DNA from: Thermomonospora catenispora
GTDB lineage: Bacteria > Actinomycetota > Actinomycetes > Streptosporangiales > Streptosporangiaceae
DNA length: 55,084 bases
NCBI RefSeq assembly: GCF_006363815.1
Contig: NZ_RRYT01000030.1
Coordinates: forward strand, 1 to 55,084
Direction of reading: 5' to 3'
Shown: piece after piece, positions 44,411 through 53,870 of the stretch
Layout of the letters: each line of letters starts with the position of its first letter
Position numbering within the stretch: position 1 is the first letter of the stretch
The notes under the pieces: model-generated
The model's database searches: none
Seen by the model: only the letters and a program-made list of their open reading frames with translations
What the model was told of the DNA's origin: nothing
Made by a program: the position numbers and the translations under genes

Positions 44411-45271
44411 GTGCACACCATCACCGCGAACGGCCTGGAGTTCGGATACCTGGCCGAGGGGCCGCAGGACGGCCCGCTGGCGCTGTGCCTGCACGGATTC
44501 CCCGACTCGGCGCACACCTGGCGGCACCTGCTGCCGAGGCTGGCCGAGGCCGGATACCGCGCGGTCGCCCCCTTCATGCGCGGCTATGCCCCCACCTCGG
44601 TGCCGGCGGACGGGGCGTACCAGACCGGGGCGCTGGGGACGGACGTCAACGCGCTGCACGAGGCGCTCGGCGGCGGCCCGGACGCGGTGCTCATCGGACA
44701 CGACTGGGGCGCCGCCGCCGCGTACGCCGCCCTGGCCCAGCAGCCGGAGCGCTGGCGGCGGGCGGTGACGCTGGCGCTGCCCCCGATCCCGGCGCTGGCC
44801 GCGGGGTTCCTCTCCTACGCGCAGCTCAAGCGGTCGTTCTACATCTTCCTGTTCCAGACGCCGCTGGCCGAGGCCGCGCTCGACCGGGCCTTCGTGGCGG
44901 GGCTGTGGCGGGACTGGTCGCCCGGCTACGACGCCGCCGAGGACGTGGCGTACGCCATGAACTGCCTGGCCGGCCCCGCCAACGTCGCCGCCGCGGTGGG
45001 CTACTACCGCGCCATGCTGGACCCCTCCCGGCACCTGCCCGCCTACGCGGCGGCGCAGGCGGCGGCCGAGAAGGTCGCGGCGCGGCCGATCCTGTACCTG
45101 CACGGGACTGACGACGGCTGCCTGGGCGTCGAGATCCTCGGGGAGGAGGCCGATCTGCTGCGGCACCTGCCGCCGGGGTCGCGCGTTGAGCTGATCGAGG
45201 ACGCGGGCCACTTCCTGCACCTGGAGCGGCCCGAGGAGGTCGGCGAACGCGTCCTGCGGTGGCTCGGGTGA
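44411..45271 (+). CDS. Alpha/beta hydrolase, epoxide-hydrolase-like
   Basis: 286 residues from the GTG at 44411, chosen for GGGAGG before it. Oxyanion segment LHGFPDSAHTWRHL, nucleophile elbow LIGHDWGAAAAY (Asp in HDW, as in epoxide hydrolases and haloalkane dehalogenases rather than the Ser of esterases), acid residue in LHGTDDGCLG, and final His in DAGHFLHLERPEEV. The Asp nucleophile and HGFP favour epoxide hydrolase. Substrate unknown; the neighbouring P450 could supply epoxides (inference). Confidence 0.82.
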   Translation: MHTITANGLEFGYLAEGPQDGPLALCLHGFPDSAHTWRHLLPRLAEAGYRAVAPFMRGYAPTSVPADGAYQTGALGTDVNALHEALGGGPDAVLIGHDWGAAAAYAALAQQPERWRRAVTLALPPIPALAAGFLSYAQLKRSFYIFLFQTPLAEAALDRAFVAGLWRDWSPGYDAAEDVAYAMNCLAGPANVAAAVGYYRAMLDPSRHLPAYAAAQAAAEKVAARPILYLHGTDDGCLGVEILGEEADLLRHLPPGSRVELIEDAGHFLHLERPEEVGERVLRWLG

Positions 45272-45379
45272 GCGGAAGACGGGCGGAAAGCGGACGGAGG
45301 GCGGGCGAAGGGTGGTGCGCGGTGCTTTACTTTGGCACACTTCGTGTAAACCGAATTGGGTTCTAGTGGGGGTCTCCGC

Positions 45380-46624
45380 GTGATCAAGGCAGCCGACATC
45401 AACCTCACCAGCTGGGAGTTCTGGGAGCGTCCGCTGGAGTGGCGGGCCGAGGCGTTCCGCGCCCTGCGGCACGAGCCCGACCTGCCGCACTACGACGAGC
45501 CCGTCACGATCATGGAGCCCGGGCCCGGCTACTACGCGCTCACCCGGCACGCCGACGTGGTCGAGGCGTCCCGCCGCCCGCAGGACTTCTGCTCCGGGCG
45601 CGGCGCGATCAGCATCCCCGACATGCCGGACGACCTGAACGAGTACTTCGGCTCCATGATCAACATGGACGATCCCCGGCACGCCAAGATCCGCCGGATC
45701 GTCTCGCGGGCCTTCTCCCCGCGGATGATCCAGCGGTTCCAAGACCACGTGGAGGAGGTCGCCGCGCGGATCGTCGGCCGCGTCCGCGACGGCGAGGGGA
45801 CCGGGGACTTCGTCTCCGACATCGCCGCCCGGCTCCCGCTCACCATCATCTGCGAGCTGATGGGCATCCCCGACGAGCACTACCAGACGGTGCTGGACTG
45901 CAGCAACGTCATCCTGGCCGGCGCCGACCCGGAGTTCGTGAACATCGACGACTTCGAGTCCGTCGCCGCCGGGCTGCTGAACGCCGGGCAGACGCTCAAG
46001 GACATCGTCGAGGAGCTCGGCCGGCAGCGCCGCGCCAACCCCACCGGCGACCTCACCTCCGCCCTGGTCAACGCCAACATCGACGGCGAGTCGCTGACCG
46101 ACCAGGAGCTGGGCTCGTTCTTCATCCTGCTGGTGGTGGCCGGCAACGAGACCACGCGCAACGCCATCGCGCACGGCCTGCACCTGTTCACCACCCACCC
46201 CGACCAGCGGGCGCTGCTGACCGAGGACTTCGAGGGGCGCATCGCCGGGGCGGTCGAGGAGATCGTCCGCTACGCCTCCCCGGTCATCTGGATGCGCCGC
46301 ACCGCCACCCGCGACACCACCCTCAACGGGCACGAGATCAAGGCCGGCGACAAGCTGCTGCTGTACTACTGGTCGGCCAACCGCGACGAGTCGGTCTTCG
46401 ACGACCCCGAGAAGTTCGACATCCTCCGCTCGCCCAACCCGCACGTGGGCTTCGGCGGCCCCGGCCCGCACTTCTGCCTGGGCGCCCACCTGGCCCGCCG
46501 CGAGATCACCGTGATGTTCCGGGAGCTGTTCAAGCAGGTGCCCGGCATCCGCGCGACCGGGGAGCCGGAGCGGCTGCTGTCCAACTTCGTCAACGGCATC
46601 AAGCGCCTGCCGTACGACTTGTGA
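45380..46624 (+). CDS. Cytochrome P450, CYP125/142-like group
   Basis: 414 residues from the GTG at 45380. Oxygen-binding I-helix LLVVAGNETTRNA, ExxR-type EIVRYASPVIWMRRTA region, and heme loop FGGPGPHFCLG with the thiolate ligand Cys366. The opening INLTSWEFWERPLEWRAEAF is typical of soluble actinobacterial P450s acting on sterol side chains, terpenoids or fatty acids. The short ACAC-TTC-GTGT repeat at 45337-45347 in front may matter for control. No ferredoxin gene is adjacent, so electron partners come from elsewhere. Confidence 0.88.
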   Translation: MIKAADINLTSWEFWERPLEWRAEAFRALRHEPDLPHYDEPVTIMEPGPGYYALTRHADVVEASRRPQDFCSGRGAISIPDMPDDLNEYFGSMINMDDPRHAKIRRIVSRAFSPRMIQRFQDHVEEVAARIVGRVRDGEGTGDFVSDIAARLPLTIICELMGIPDEHYQTVLDCSNVILAGADPEFVNIDDFESVAAGLLNAGQTLKDIVEELGRQRRANPTGDLTSALVNANIDGESLTDQELGSFFILLVVAGNETTRNAIAHGLHLFTTHPDQRALLTEDFEGRIAGAVEEIVRYASPVIWMRRTATRDTTLNGHEIKAGDKLLLYYWSANRDESVFDDPEKFDILRSPNPHVGFGGPGPHFCLGAHLARREITVMFRELFKQVPGIRATGEPERLLSNFVNGIKRLPYDL

Positions 46625-47161
46625 CCGGCTCCCGGTGGGACGCGCCCCGTCCCGAGTCCCACCGGGTCCGCCCACCGGCGGACGGGCGCCCGGCCCGGGA
46701 ACGTTCCAGACGTCCCGCGGGCCGGGCGCCGTGGACGGGAACGCCCCCGCGCCGCCTCCGCCTCCCCGCTCTCGGCGGTGCACCGGCGGGCGCGCCCGGG
46801 CGTCGCCCGGCGCCGGGCGGGCGGCACCGGGCCGGGCGATGCCCTCCGGGGACGCCGGTCCGGTCGAGGGCGACCGACCGAGAGCGTCGAGAACCCCGGG
46901 AACGATCGGCGTCGCCCGACCGGTCCCGATCGCTCCCGGCCGTGTCCGGCCGGTCCCGGCGCCGCGGTGCGCCGGAGGCCGCGTGCAGCGCCGACCCCGC
47001 GGAGGGGGACGGGGCGTGAGAAGGCGAAGCGGCGGGCGAGGCCGACCCTCGCCCGCCGCTTCCTCATGTTCCTCGTGGCCGTCCCACCGGAGCGGCGCCG
47101 CGGCGCGGCCGGCGAGCGGCTCCCCGGGCCCGCCGGGGCCGCGCCGCGGAGGACCGGCGGG
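46625..47161. other. 537-bp gap with P450 terminator
   Basis: A 12-bp perfect inverted repeat (46685-46696, 46719-46730) after the P450 probably terminates it. The remainder, between convergent genes, is GC-rich with no supportable gene. Confidence 0.5.
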
Positions 47162-48718
47162 TCAGCGCAGCTCGCGCTTGAGGATCTTGCCGGTGGCGGT
47201 CATCGGCAGCTCGTCGCGGAACTCCACGATCCGCGGGTACTTGTAGCTGGCGAACTGCTTCTTGCCCCACTCCACCAGCTCCTCCTCGGTCACGGTGGCG
47301 CCGGGCTTGCGGATGATGAACGCCTTGATCTCCTCGCCGTGGGACTCGTGCGGCACGCCCACCACCGCGGCCAGCGACACGTCGGGGTGGGTCATGAGGA
47401 CCTCTTCGATCTCCCGCGGGTACACGTTGTACCCGCCGCGGATGATCATGTCCTTCGACCGGTCGATGATGTAGTAGTAGCCCTCCTCGTCGCGGCGGGC
47501 GATGTCCCCGGTGCGGAACCAGCCGTTCTTGATGGCCCACGCGGTGGCGTCGGGGCGCTTGTAGTAGCCCTTCATCACGTTGGGGCCGCGCACCACGATC
47601 TCCCCGGGCCCCTCGCCCTCGATGAACTTCCACTCGTCCTCGGACTCGGGGTCGATGAGCTTCATCTCCACGCCCCAGACCGGCAGGCCGATCGAGCCCG
47701 GCTTGGTGGGCCGGTCGGGACGGTTGAAGGAGCAGACCGGGGAGGTCTCCGACAGGCCGTAGCCCTCCAGGACGTCGACGCCGAACTTCTCCTTGACCCC
47801 CTTGAGGACCTCCATCGGCAGCGACGCGCCGCCGGACACCGCCACCCGCAGGTTCTCCCGGATCGTCGCCACGTCCTCGGGGGAGGTGTCGTCGGTCAGC
47901 AGCGACCACCACATGGTGGGCACGCCGGCGAAGTGGTTGATCTTCTCCTTGACCATCAGCTCGATGGCCGCCTTGGGCTCGAAGCGCGGCATCAGCACCA
48001 GCGTGGCCCGCCGGTAGAAGCCGACGTTCATCACGCACGTCTGCCCGAAGATGTGGAACAGCGGCAGCGTGGCCATGAAGACGTCGTGCGGGTACCGCTC
48101 GAACAGCGTGTCGGCGACCATGATGTTGGTCAGCAGGTTGCTGTGCGTCAGCTCCGCGCCCTTGGGCTGACCGGTCGTGCCGCTGGTGTAGAGCACCACG
48201 GCGGTGTCCTCGGGGCGGGTCACCACCGTCTCGAAGGTGTTCGGCTGACCCTGCAGGGCCGCCCAGAACAGCTCGGCGCCCTCGATGGGCGACTCGGTGA
48301 CGTCCAGCCCGGCCGGCAGCAGGAAGAAGTGCTCGCAGCCCTCCGCCTCCTGGAAACCGGCCCATCCCCGCTCGCCCAGGGGCAGCTCGGGCGTGCCCTG
48401 GAAGCAGAAGTACGCCTTGGCCTCCGAGTCGTTCAGGTGGTAGGCGATCTCGCGCGGCTTGAGCAGCACGTTCAGCGGGACCAGCACGGCGCCCGCCTTG
48501 AGCGCCCCGTAGTACACCATCGGGAAGTAGGGGAGGTTGGGCGAGGAGAGCGCGACCTTGTCGCCCGGCTTGATGCCCCGCGAGACCAGCAGGTTCGCCA
48601 CCTGGTTGGCCACGGCGTCGATGAACGCGTACGACAGCCGCATGTCGCCGAAGACCACGGCCTCCCGGTCCGGGGTCTCCCGTGCGGCGTCCTCGAGAAG
48701 GATGGAGAGGTTGAGCAT
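47162..48718 (-). CDS. Long-chain fatty acyl-CoA ligase (AMP-binding family)
   Basis: 518 residues from the ATG at 48718 (GAGGAG six bases upstream; upstream in-frame codons lack this). Adenylate-forming motifs: A3 VVLYTSGTTGQPKGAELTHS, A5 EGYGLSETSPV, A7 GWFRTGDIARRDEEGYYYII, A8 DMIIRGGYNVYPREIEEVL, and the catalytic Lys near the end in TGKILKREL. It activates a carboxylic acid, most likely a fatty acid, as AMP then CoA ester. It is convergent with the P450. No second gene in its operon. The chain-length preference cannot be read. Confidence 0.88.
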   Translation of the reverse strand: MLNLSILLEDAARETPDREAVVFGDMRLSYAFIDAVANQVANLLVSRGIKPGDKVALSSPNLPYFPMVYYGALKAGAVLVPLNVLLKPREIAYHLNDSEAKAYFCFQGTPELPLGERGWAGFQEAEGCEHFFLLPAGLDVTESPIEGAELFWAALQGQPNTFETVVTRPEDTAVVLYTSGTTGQPKGAELTHSNLLTNIMVADTLFERYPHDVFMATLPLFHIFGQTCVMNVGFYRRATLVLMPRFEPKAAIELMVKEKINHFAGVPTMWWSLLTDDTSPEDVATIRENLRVAVSGGASLPMEVLKGVKEKFGVDVLEGYGLSETSPVCSFNRPDRPTKPGSIGLPVWGVEMKLIDPESEDEWKFIEGEGPGEIVVRGPNVMKGYYKRPDATAWAIKNGWFRTGDIARRDEEGYYYIIDRSKDMIIRGGYNVYPREIEEVLMTHPDVSLAAVVGVPHESHGEEIKAFIIRKPGATVTEEELVEWGKKQFASYKYPRIVEFRDELPMTATGKILKRELR

Positions 48719-48929
48719 GGTACTCCTCGCGAAATGGCCCGCCATGTGCGTGGGCTCACACGGCGAATGTGGGGAACATCCTGACCTACCGGGTGATATT
48801 GACGCTACCTGCACATAGTCCTCTGTTGGTGACCCAGACCACTTCCTCGCCCCTCCTTGTGCAGGATTCCCGCCGCGGGGCGGGCGGGACGTGACGGCGG
48901 CACAATCCGGCCGCCGGTCGCCGCGGACG

Positions 48930-49060
48930 AGTCTTGAGCGCCCGGCTTGCCGCTGCGCTACCCTTGTTGCTATGCGAGCGCGCCTGCTTCTCGGCCCGCC
49001 GCGCTGACTCCACGAGTCTGCGCGGCGACCCCTCCTGCGTGAGGGGTCTTGTCATGTAAG
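48930..49060 (+). promoter_or_regulatory. leuS attenuator: leader peptide, stem and terminator-like hairpin
   Basis: The peptide ORF (48972-49007) has three consecutive Leu codons. Its 3' end lies inside a stem (48997-49004 with 49020-49027, plus GACTC/GAGTC 49006-49010/49014-49018 around a CAC loop). The hairpin GACCCCTC-N6-GAGGGGTC (49027-49034, 49041-49048), followed by TTGT, is terminator-like. The stem and hairpin share base 49027, so alternative folding is plausible. This fits ribosome-mediated leucine attenuation of leuS. Antiterminator pairing was not established. Confidence 0.65.
48972..49007 (+). CDS. leuS leader peptide MRARLLLGPPR
   Basis: Eleven codons from ATG at 48972 to TGA at 49005-49007, with CTG-CTT-CTC coding three Leu in a row. 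No ribosome site is present. A candidate -10 (TACCCT, 48959-48964) lies seven bases before the ATG, with a TTGAGC candidate -35 (48934-48939), so translation would be leaderless, as is frequent in actinobacterial leader peptides. Too short for ordinary gene finding. It would sense charged tRNA-Leu. Confidence 0.6.
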   Translation: MRARLLLGPPR

Positions 49061-49139
49061 GGGCCGGATCGGCGGCGATCCCCAGGCAGTTCCGCACGAC
49101 GTTCCTACGTCCATATCTCGAAGACCGGAGTTGGTGAAC

Positions 49140-51644
49140 GTGAGCACCGACGAGAGCACCCGCGAGGCCGGAGGCGGGGTCACGGCCCCCGACTCCTACG
49201 ACCCGCGGGCGGTGCAGGACAAGTGGCAGGCCCGCTGGGCGGAGATGGACCCCTACCGGGCCGAGGAGTCCGACGACGATCCCCGCGAGCGGCGCTATGC
49301 GCTCGACATGTTCCCCTACCCCTCCGGTGACCTCCACATGGGGCACGCCGAGGCGTTCGCCATCGGCGACGTGCCGGCCCGCTACTGGTTCCAGCGCGGC
49401 TACAACGTGCTGCACCCCATCGGCTGGGACTCCTTCGGCCTGCCCGCCGAGAACGCCGCCATCAAGCGCAACGAGCACCCGGCCACCTGGACCTACGCCA
49501 ACATCGAGACCCAGGCCGAGTCGTTCCGGCGCTACGCCCCCTCCTTCGACTGGTCGCGGCGGCTGCACACCTCCGACCCGGAGTACTACAAGTGGACGCA
49601 GTGGCTGTTCCTGCGCTTCTACGAGCGGGGGCTGGCCTACCGTAAGGACGGCCGGGTCAACTGGTGCCCCAACGATCAGACCGTGCTGGCCAACGAGCAG
49701 GTCGTCGGCGGGCACTGCGAGCGCTGCGGCGCCCTGGTCGAGCGGCGCTCCCTGACCCAGTGGTACTTCCGCATCACCGCCTACGCCGACCGGCTGCTGG
49801 ACGACATGGAGCAGCTGGAGGGCAACTGGCCGGACCGGGTGCTGCTGATGCAGCGCAACTGGATCGGCCGCTCCACCGGCGCCGACGTGCAGTTCACCAT
49901 CGAGGGGCGCAAGGAGCCGGTCACCGTCTTCACCACCCGGCCCGACACCCTGTACGGGGCCACGTTCTTCGTGGTCGCCGCGGACGCGCCGCTGGCCGAT
50001 GAGATCTGCGCCCCCGAGCAGCGGGCGGCGTTCGAGGCCTACCGCGAGCAGGTCTCCCGCGAGAGCGAGATCGACCGGCTGTCCACCGAGAAGGAGAAGA
50101 CCGGCGTCTTCCTGGGCCGGTACGCGATCAACCCGCTGAACGGCGAGCGCATCCCGGTGTGGGCGTCGGACTACGTGCTGGCCGAGTACGGGCACGGCGC
50201 GATCATGGCGGTGCCCGCGCACGACCAGCGCGACCTGGACTTCGCCCGCGCCTTCGGGCTGCCGGTGCGGGTCGTGGTCGACACCGGCGAGGGGGATCCG
50301 GCCGAGACCGGCGTCGCCACCACCGGCGACGGCCGCCTGATCAACTCCGGTCCGCTGAACGGGCTGAACAAGGCCGACGCCATCGCCAAGGCCATCGAGA
50401 TCCTGGAGGAGAAGGGCCTGGGCAAGGCCGCGGTCAACTACCGGCTGCGCGACTGGCTGGTGTCCCGGCAGCGGTTCTGGGGCTGCCCGATCCCGATCAT
50501 CCACTGCCCCTCCTGCGGGGAGGTCCCCGTCCCCGACGAGGACCTGCCGGTGCGGCTGCCCGACCTGCGCGGCGCGGACCTGGCCCCCAAGGGAACCTCG
50601 CCGCTGGCCGCCGCCGAGGACTGGGTGAAGGTGTCCTGCCCCAAGTGCGGCGGCGCCGCCAGGCGCGACACCGACACCATGGACACGTTCGTCGACTCCT
50701 CCTGGTACTACTTCCGGTACTGCTCGCCGGACTACACCGAGGGGCCGTTCGACCCCGAGCAGGTCCGCAAGTGGATGCCGGTCGACCAGTACACCGGCGG
50801 TGTCGAGCACGCCATCCTGCACCTGCTGTACAGCCGGTTCTTCACCAAGGTGCTCCACGACATGGGGATGGTGGACTTCACCGAGCCGTTCCGCCGGCTG
50901 CTGAACCAGGGCCAGGTGATCCTGAACGGCAAGGCGATGTCGAAGTCCACCGGCAACCTGGTCGACCTGGGCGACCAGATCGCCGAGTACGGCGTGGACG
51001 TGGTGCGGCTGGCGATGCTGTTCTCCGGGCCGCCCGAGGACGACATCGACTGGGCCGACGTCTCCCCGCAGGCGATGACCAAGTTCCTGGCCCGGGTGCA
51101 CCGGATCGCCGTGGAGACCGCCGCCCCGGTCGGCGCCGACCCGACGACCGGCGACGCGGCCCTGCGCCGCATCACCCACCGGGTCATCCACGAGACCACC
51201 GCGATGGTGGAGGCGCAGCGCTTCAACGTCGCCATCGCCCGGATCATGGAACTGGTGTCGGCCACCCGCAAGGCCATCGACTCCGGCCCCGGCCCCGCCG
51301 ACCCGGCCGTGCGGGAGGCGGCCGAGACCATCGCGATCCTGCTGTCGCTGTTCGCCCCCTACACCGCCGAGGAGGCGTGGGAGCTGCTGGGCCGCCAGGC
51401 CCCGGTGATCCGCGCCGGCTGGCCGTCGGCCGACCCGTCCCTGCTGGTGGAGGAGCAGGTCACCTGCGTGGTCCAGGTCGCCGGCAAGGTCCGCGACCGG
51501 CTGCAGGTCTCCCCGGACGTCACCGAGGAGGAGCTGGAGAAGCTGGCGCTGGCCTCGGAGAAGGTGAAGGCGGCGCTGGGCGGGGCGGACATCCGCAAGG
51601 TCATCGTCCGCGCCCCCAAGATCGTCAACATCGTCCCGGCCTGA
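49140..51644 (+). CDS. leuS: Leucyl-tRNA synthetase
   Basis: 834 residues from the GTG at 49140 (GGAG nine bases upstream; TTG 49131 and GTG 49134 are too close to it). Class I motifs: HIGH as HMGH at 66-69 in [17 protein letters not shown] as K598-A-MSKS, and the CP1 editing domain in between ([20 protein letters not shown]). It has the zinc-like Cys pairs [10 protein letters not shown] and CPKCGG. It charges tRNA-Leu. Length is in the bacterial range. Upstream lies the attenuator described at 48930. Confidence 0.95.
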   Translation: MSTDESTREAGGGVTAPDSYDPRAVQDKWQARWAEMDPYRAEESDDDPRERRYALDMFPYPSGDLHMGHAEAFAIGDVPARYWFQRGYNVLHPIGWDSFGLPAENAAIKRNEHPATWTYANIETQAESFRRYAPSFDWSRRLHTSDPEYYKWTQWLFLRFYERGLAYRKDGRVNWCPNDQTVLANEQVVGGHCERCGALVERRSLTQWYFRITAYADRLLDDMEQLEGNWPDRVLLMQRNWIGRSTGADVQFTIEGRKEPVTVFTTRPDTLYGATFFVVAADAPLADEICAPEQRAAFEAYREQVSRESEIDRLSTEKEKTGVFLGRYAINPLNGERIPVWASDYVLAEYGHGAIMAVPAHDQRDLDFARAFGLPVRVVVDTGEGDPAETGVATTGDGRLINSGPLNGLNKADAIAKAIEILEEKGLGKAAVNYRLRDWLVSRQRFWGCPIPIIHCPSCGEVPVPDEDLPVRLPDLRGADLAPKGTSPLAAAEDWVKVSCPKCGGAARRDTDTMDTFVDSSWYYFRYCSPDYTEGPFDPEQVRKWMPVDQYTGGVEHAILHLLYSRFFTKVLHDMGMVDFTEPFRRLLNQGQVILNGKAMSKSTGNLVDLGDQIAEYGVDVVRLAMLFSGPPEDDIDWADVSPQAMTKFLARVHRIAVETAAPVGADPTTGDAALRRITHRVIHETTAMVEAQRFNVAIARIMELVSATRKAIDSGPGPADPAVREAAETIAILLSLFAPYTAEEAWELLGRQAPVIRAGWPSADPSLLVEEQVTCVVQVAGKVRDRLQVSPDVTEEELEKLALASEKVKAALGGADIRKVIVRAPKIVNIVPA

Positions 51645-51658
51645 CCGGACGCGTCCCG

Positions 51659-51691
51659 GACGGGCCCGCCGCGGCGCGCGGGGGGCCCGTC
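51659..51691 (+). terminator. leuS terminator
   Basis: A 9-bp perfect inverted repeat GACGGGCCC/GGGCCCGTC (51659-51667, 51683-51691), starting 15 bp past the stop. Confidence 0.55.
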
Positions 51692-51830
51692 GGCGTTCTC
51701 AGGTCCGCATGAGGGGCGCCTGTCCGGGCTGAGGGGCCGTCGGCGTGCTTCTTGGGCCGTCCTTCCCGGCGGCGGGTCCGTCGGCGTTCTCAGGCCCGCG
51801 TGAGGGGCGCCTGTCCGGGCTGCGGGGCCG
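51689..51830. repeat. 51-bp direct repeat downstream of leuS
   Basis: 51689-51739 and 51780-51830 are the same over 51 bp except three positions, offset by 91 bp. A shorter GGGCCGTC unit recurs between them. The 333-bp gap has no supportable gene. Confidence 0.7.
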
Positions 51831-51977
51831 GGCGGGGCGGAAGTCTCGGGCGGCGGAGCGTGCGCTCGGCCCCGGTGGCCGCAACGGCCAATGCGAGGGA
51901 CGATCATTGTCCGCGGCGGCCATGGGTCGGCGGTGTGATCGGAGTCACCATCGCGGCAGAGGCCCGCGGAGGTGATC

Positions 51978-53567
51978 ATGCCCGTTCCCCGCACGGCGGC
52001 GGCCCGGCTCGGAGCCGTCGCCCTGCTGCTGTGTTCCCTCATCATCGCGGCCGAGGCCGCCGCGTCCCGCCCGACCGCCGCCCAGGACGGCCCCGGGCCG
52101 GTGCGCGGATTCCTCGACGCGCACAGTCATCTGCACTCGCACGAGTCCTTCGGCGGCATGCTGCTGTGCGGCAAGCCGTTCGACCCGGACGGCATCCAGA
52201 AGGCCCTGCACGACTGCATCGACCATTACCCGGGCGGCGAGCTGGCGTTCTTTGAGAACTTCCTGCGCAACGGCTCGCCGTTCGGCACCCACGACCCCAA
52301 GGGCTGGCCGACCTTCAAGGACTGGCCCGCCTGGAACTCCCTCACCCACCAGACCGCCTACCACGAGTGGGTCGAGCGGGCCTGGCGCGGCGGCCAGCGC
52401 ATCCTGGTCAACCACATGGTCGCCAACCGGCAGCTGTGCGAGGTCTATCCGCTCAAGCGCACCTCCTGCGACGAGATGACCAGCATCCGGTTGCAGATCC
52501 GCCGCGCCCACGAGCTCCAGGACTACATCGACTCCCTGCACGGCGGACCCGGAAAGGGCTGGCTGCGGATCGTCCGCTCGCCCGAGGAGGCCCGTCAGGC
52601 GATCGCCCAGGGCAAGCTGGCGATGGTGCTCGGCGTGGAGACCTCCGAGCCGTTCGGCTGCCGCATCGTGAACGGGACTCCCGGATGCACCGAGGCCGAC
52701 ATCGACCGGGGCCTCGACGAGCTGCACGCGCTCGGCGTGCGCAGCATGTTCCTGTGCCACAAGTTCGACAACGCGCTGTGCGGGGTGCGTTTCGACGGAG
52801 GCGTGCAGGGACTGATCGTCAACGCCGGGAACAAGCTCGGCACCGGGAAGTTCTGGCAGGCCGAGACCTGCACCACCGCCGAACACGACAACACCGTCAC
52901 CGGCGGCACCCTCCCCAAGGAGCTGAGCTGGATCGACCCCGGCGGCGCGTTCCCCCTCTATCCGCCCGCCCCCCACTGCAACAAGCTGGGACTGACCGAC
53001 CTGGGCGAGCACATGCTCCGCGGCATGATGCGGCGGAACATGTGGATCGAGATCGACCACATGAGCGTGCGCGCGGTCGCCCGCACCCTCGACATCCTCG
53101 AGCAGGCCGGCTACCCCCGCGTCATCTCCTCCCACAGCTGGACCGACCCCGGCTTCTATCCGCGCATCTACCGGCTGGGCGGCATGGTCGCCTCCTACGG
53201 GCACGGCTCGGAGGAGTTCGTGCGGAACTGGCGAGCCGCCAAGGCCGTCCGCGACCCCTCCCGCCTGTTCGGCTACGGCTACGGCATGGACGCCAACGGG
53301 CTGGGACCCCTGCCGCCGCCGCGCGCCGGCAACGCGGCCAACCCCGTCCGCTACCCGTTCACCAGCCATGACGGCAGCGTGACGCTGGACCGGCTGCGCA
53401 CCGGGGAGCGCACCTGGGACGTCAATGTGGACGGCGTCGCCAACTACGGGCTGATCCCGGACTGGATCGAGGACATGCGCATCCTCGCCGGCCGGGAGAT
53501 CGTCGACGACCTGGCCTGGGCCGCCGAGGCCTACCTGCGGGCCTGGGAGGCCCCGCCCGCCTCCTGA
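51978..53567 (+). CDS. Secreted metal-dependent hydrolase (amidohydrolase/membrane-dipeptidase-like)
   Basis: 529 residues from the ATG at 51978, preceded by GGAGGTGATC, a full match to the 16S anti-Shine-Dalgarno end. Signal peptide about 1-33 (LGAVALLLCSLIIAAEAAAS). Likely metal ligands: HSHLHSH at 49-55, His in EIDHMSV, and SSHSW later; VLGVETSEPFG is the strand with a conserved Glu. TIM-barrel amidohydrolase-like; several Cys suit an exported protein. Substrate unknown, possibly a peptide or lactone. Monocistronic, ending at the 15-bp hairpin. Confidence 0.75.
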   Translation: MPVPRTAAARLGAVALLLCSLIIAAEAAASRPTAAQDGPGPVRGFLDAHSHLHSHESFGGMLLCGKPFDPDGIQKALHDCIDHYPGGELAFFENFLRNGSPFGTHDPKGWPTFKDWPAWNSLTHQTAYHEWVERAWRGGQRILVNHMVANRQLCEVYPLKRTSCDEMTSIRLQIRRAHELQDYIDSLHGGPGKGWLRIVRSPEEARQAIAQGKLAMVLGVETSEPFGCRIVNGTPGCTEADIDRGLDELHALGVRSMFLCHKFDNALCGVRFDGGVQGLIVNAGNKLGTGKFWQAETCTTAEHDNTVTGGTLPKELSWIDPGGAFPLYPPAPHCNKLGLTDLGEHMLRGMMRRNMWIEIDHMSVRAVARTLDILEQAGYPRVISSHSWTDPGFYPRIYRLGGMVASYGHGSEEFVRNWRAAKAVRDPSRLFGYGYGMDANGLGPLPPPRAGNAANPVRYPFTSHDGSVTLDRLRTGERTWDVNVDGVANYGLIPDWIEDMRILAGREIVDDLAWAAEAYLRAWEAPPAS

Positions 53568-53870
53568 CCGTCACCGCCGCGCCGCCGGCGCGGCGACGTC
53601 CCTCGCCGCCGCGCATCGCCCGGATCCCGCCCTCTGGGGCGCGGGCGATGCGCGGCGACGGCGCGAAGGGCGGACTCGCATCCGCCGGGCCGGACGCCTT
53701 GGGCGCGCCGGGGCGGCGGACGCGTGAGCGACGGCCTCAGGCCCCCGCCGGGGTCCGTTCTCGGAAGCGGCCGGGTCGGGGGCCGGGGCCGGAAGCGGCC
53801 GGGGCGGGGCGATGCGCGAGGGGCGGATCCGCGCCCTCCACGGCCCGCCCGGAGCGCCGGGGCGGCGGGG
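53568..53870. other. 303-bp convergent gap with strong hairpin
   Basis: It contains the hairpin at 53607-53657, then GC-rich sequence (GGCCGGGGCCGGAAGCGGCC) with no supportable gene. Confidence 0.5.
53607..53657. terminator. Strong bidirectional terminator hairpin
   Basis: A 15-bp perfect inverted repeat (53607-53621, 53643-53657) whose 21-base loop can add an inner CCCGCCC/GGGGCG stem. It lies between the hydrolase and the convergent lexA. Confidence 0.7.

Noticed and set aside
45337-45347. KstR-type operator before the P450
   Set aside because: ACAC-TTC-GTGT has only 4-bp arms and does not fit the KstR consensus TNNAAC-NN-GTTNNA.
44195-46783. 862-codon leftward open frame
   Set aside because: Antisense shadow of the hydrolase and P450 genes, whose motifs are intact on the other strand.
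48972-49060. T-box riboswitch before leuS
   Set aside because: No T-box core (TGGNACCGCG-like) or stem I was seen; the Leu-rich peptide explains the leader better.
48786-51191. 801-codon leftward open frame
   Set aside because: Antisense to leuS; no independent evidence.
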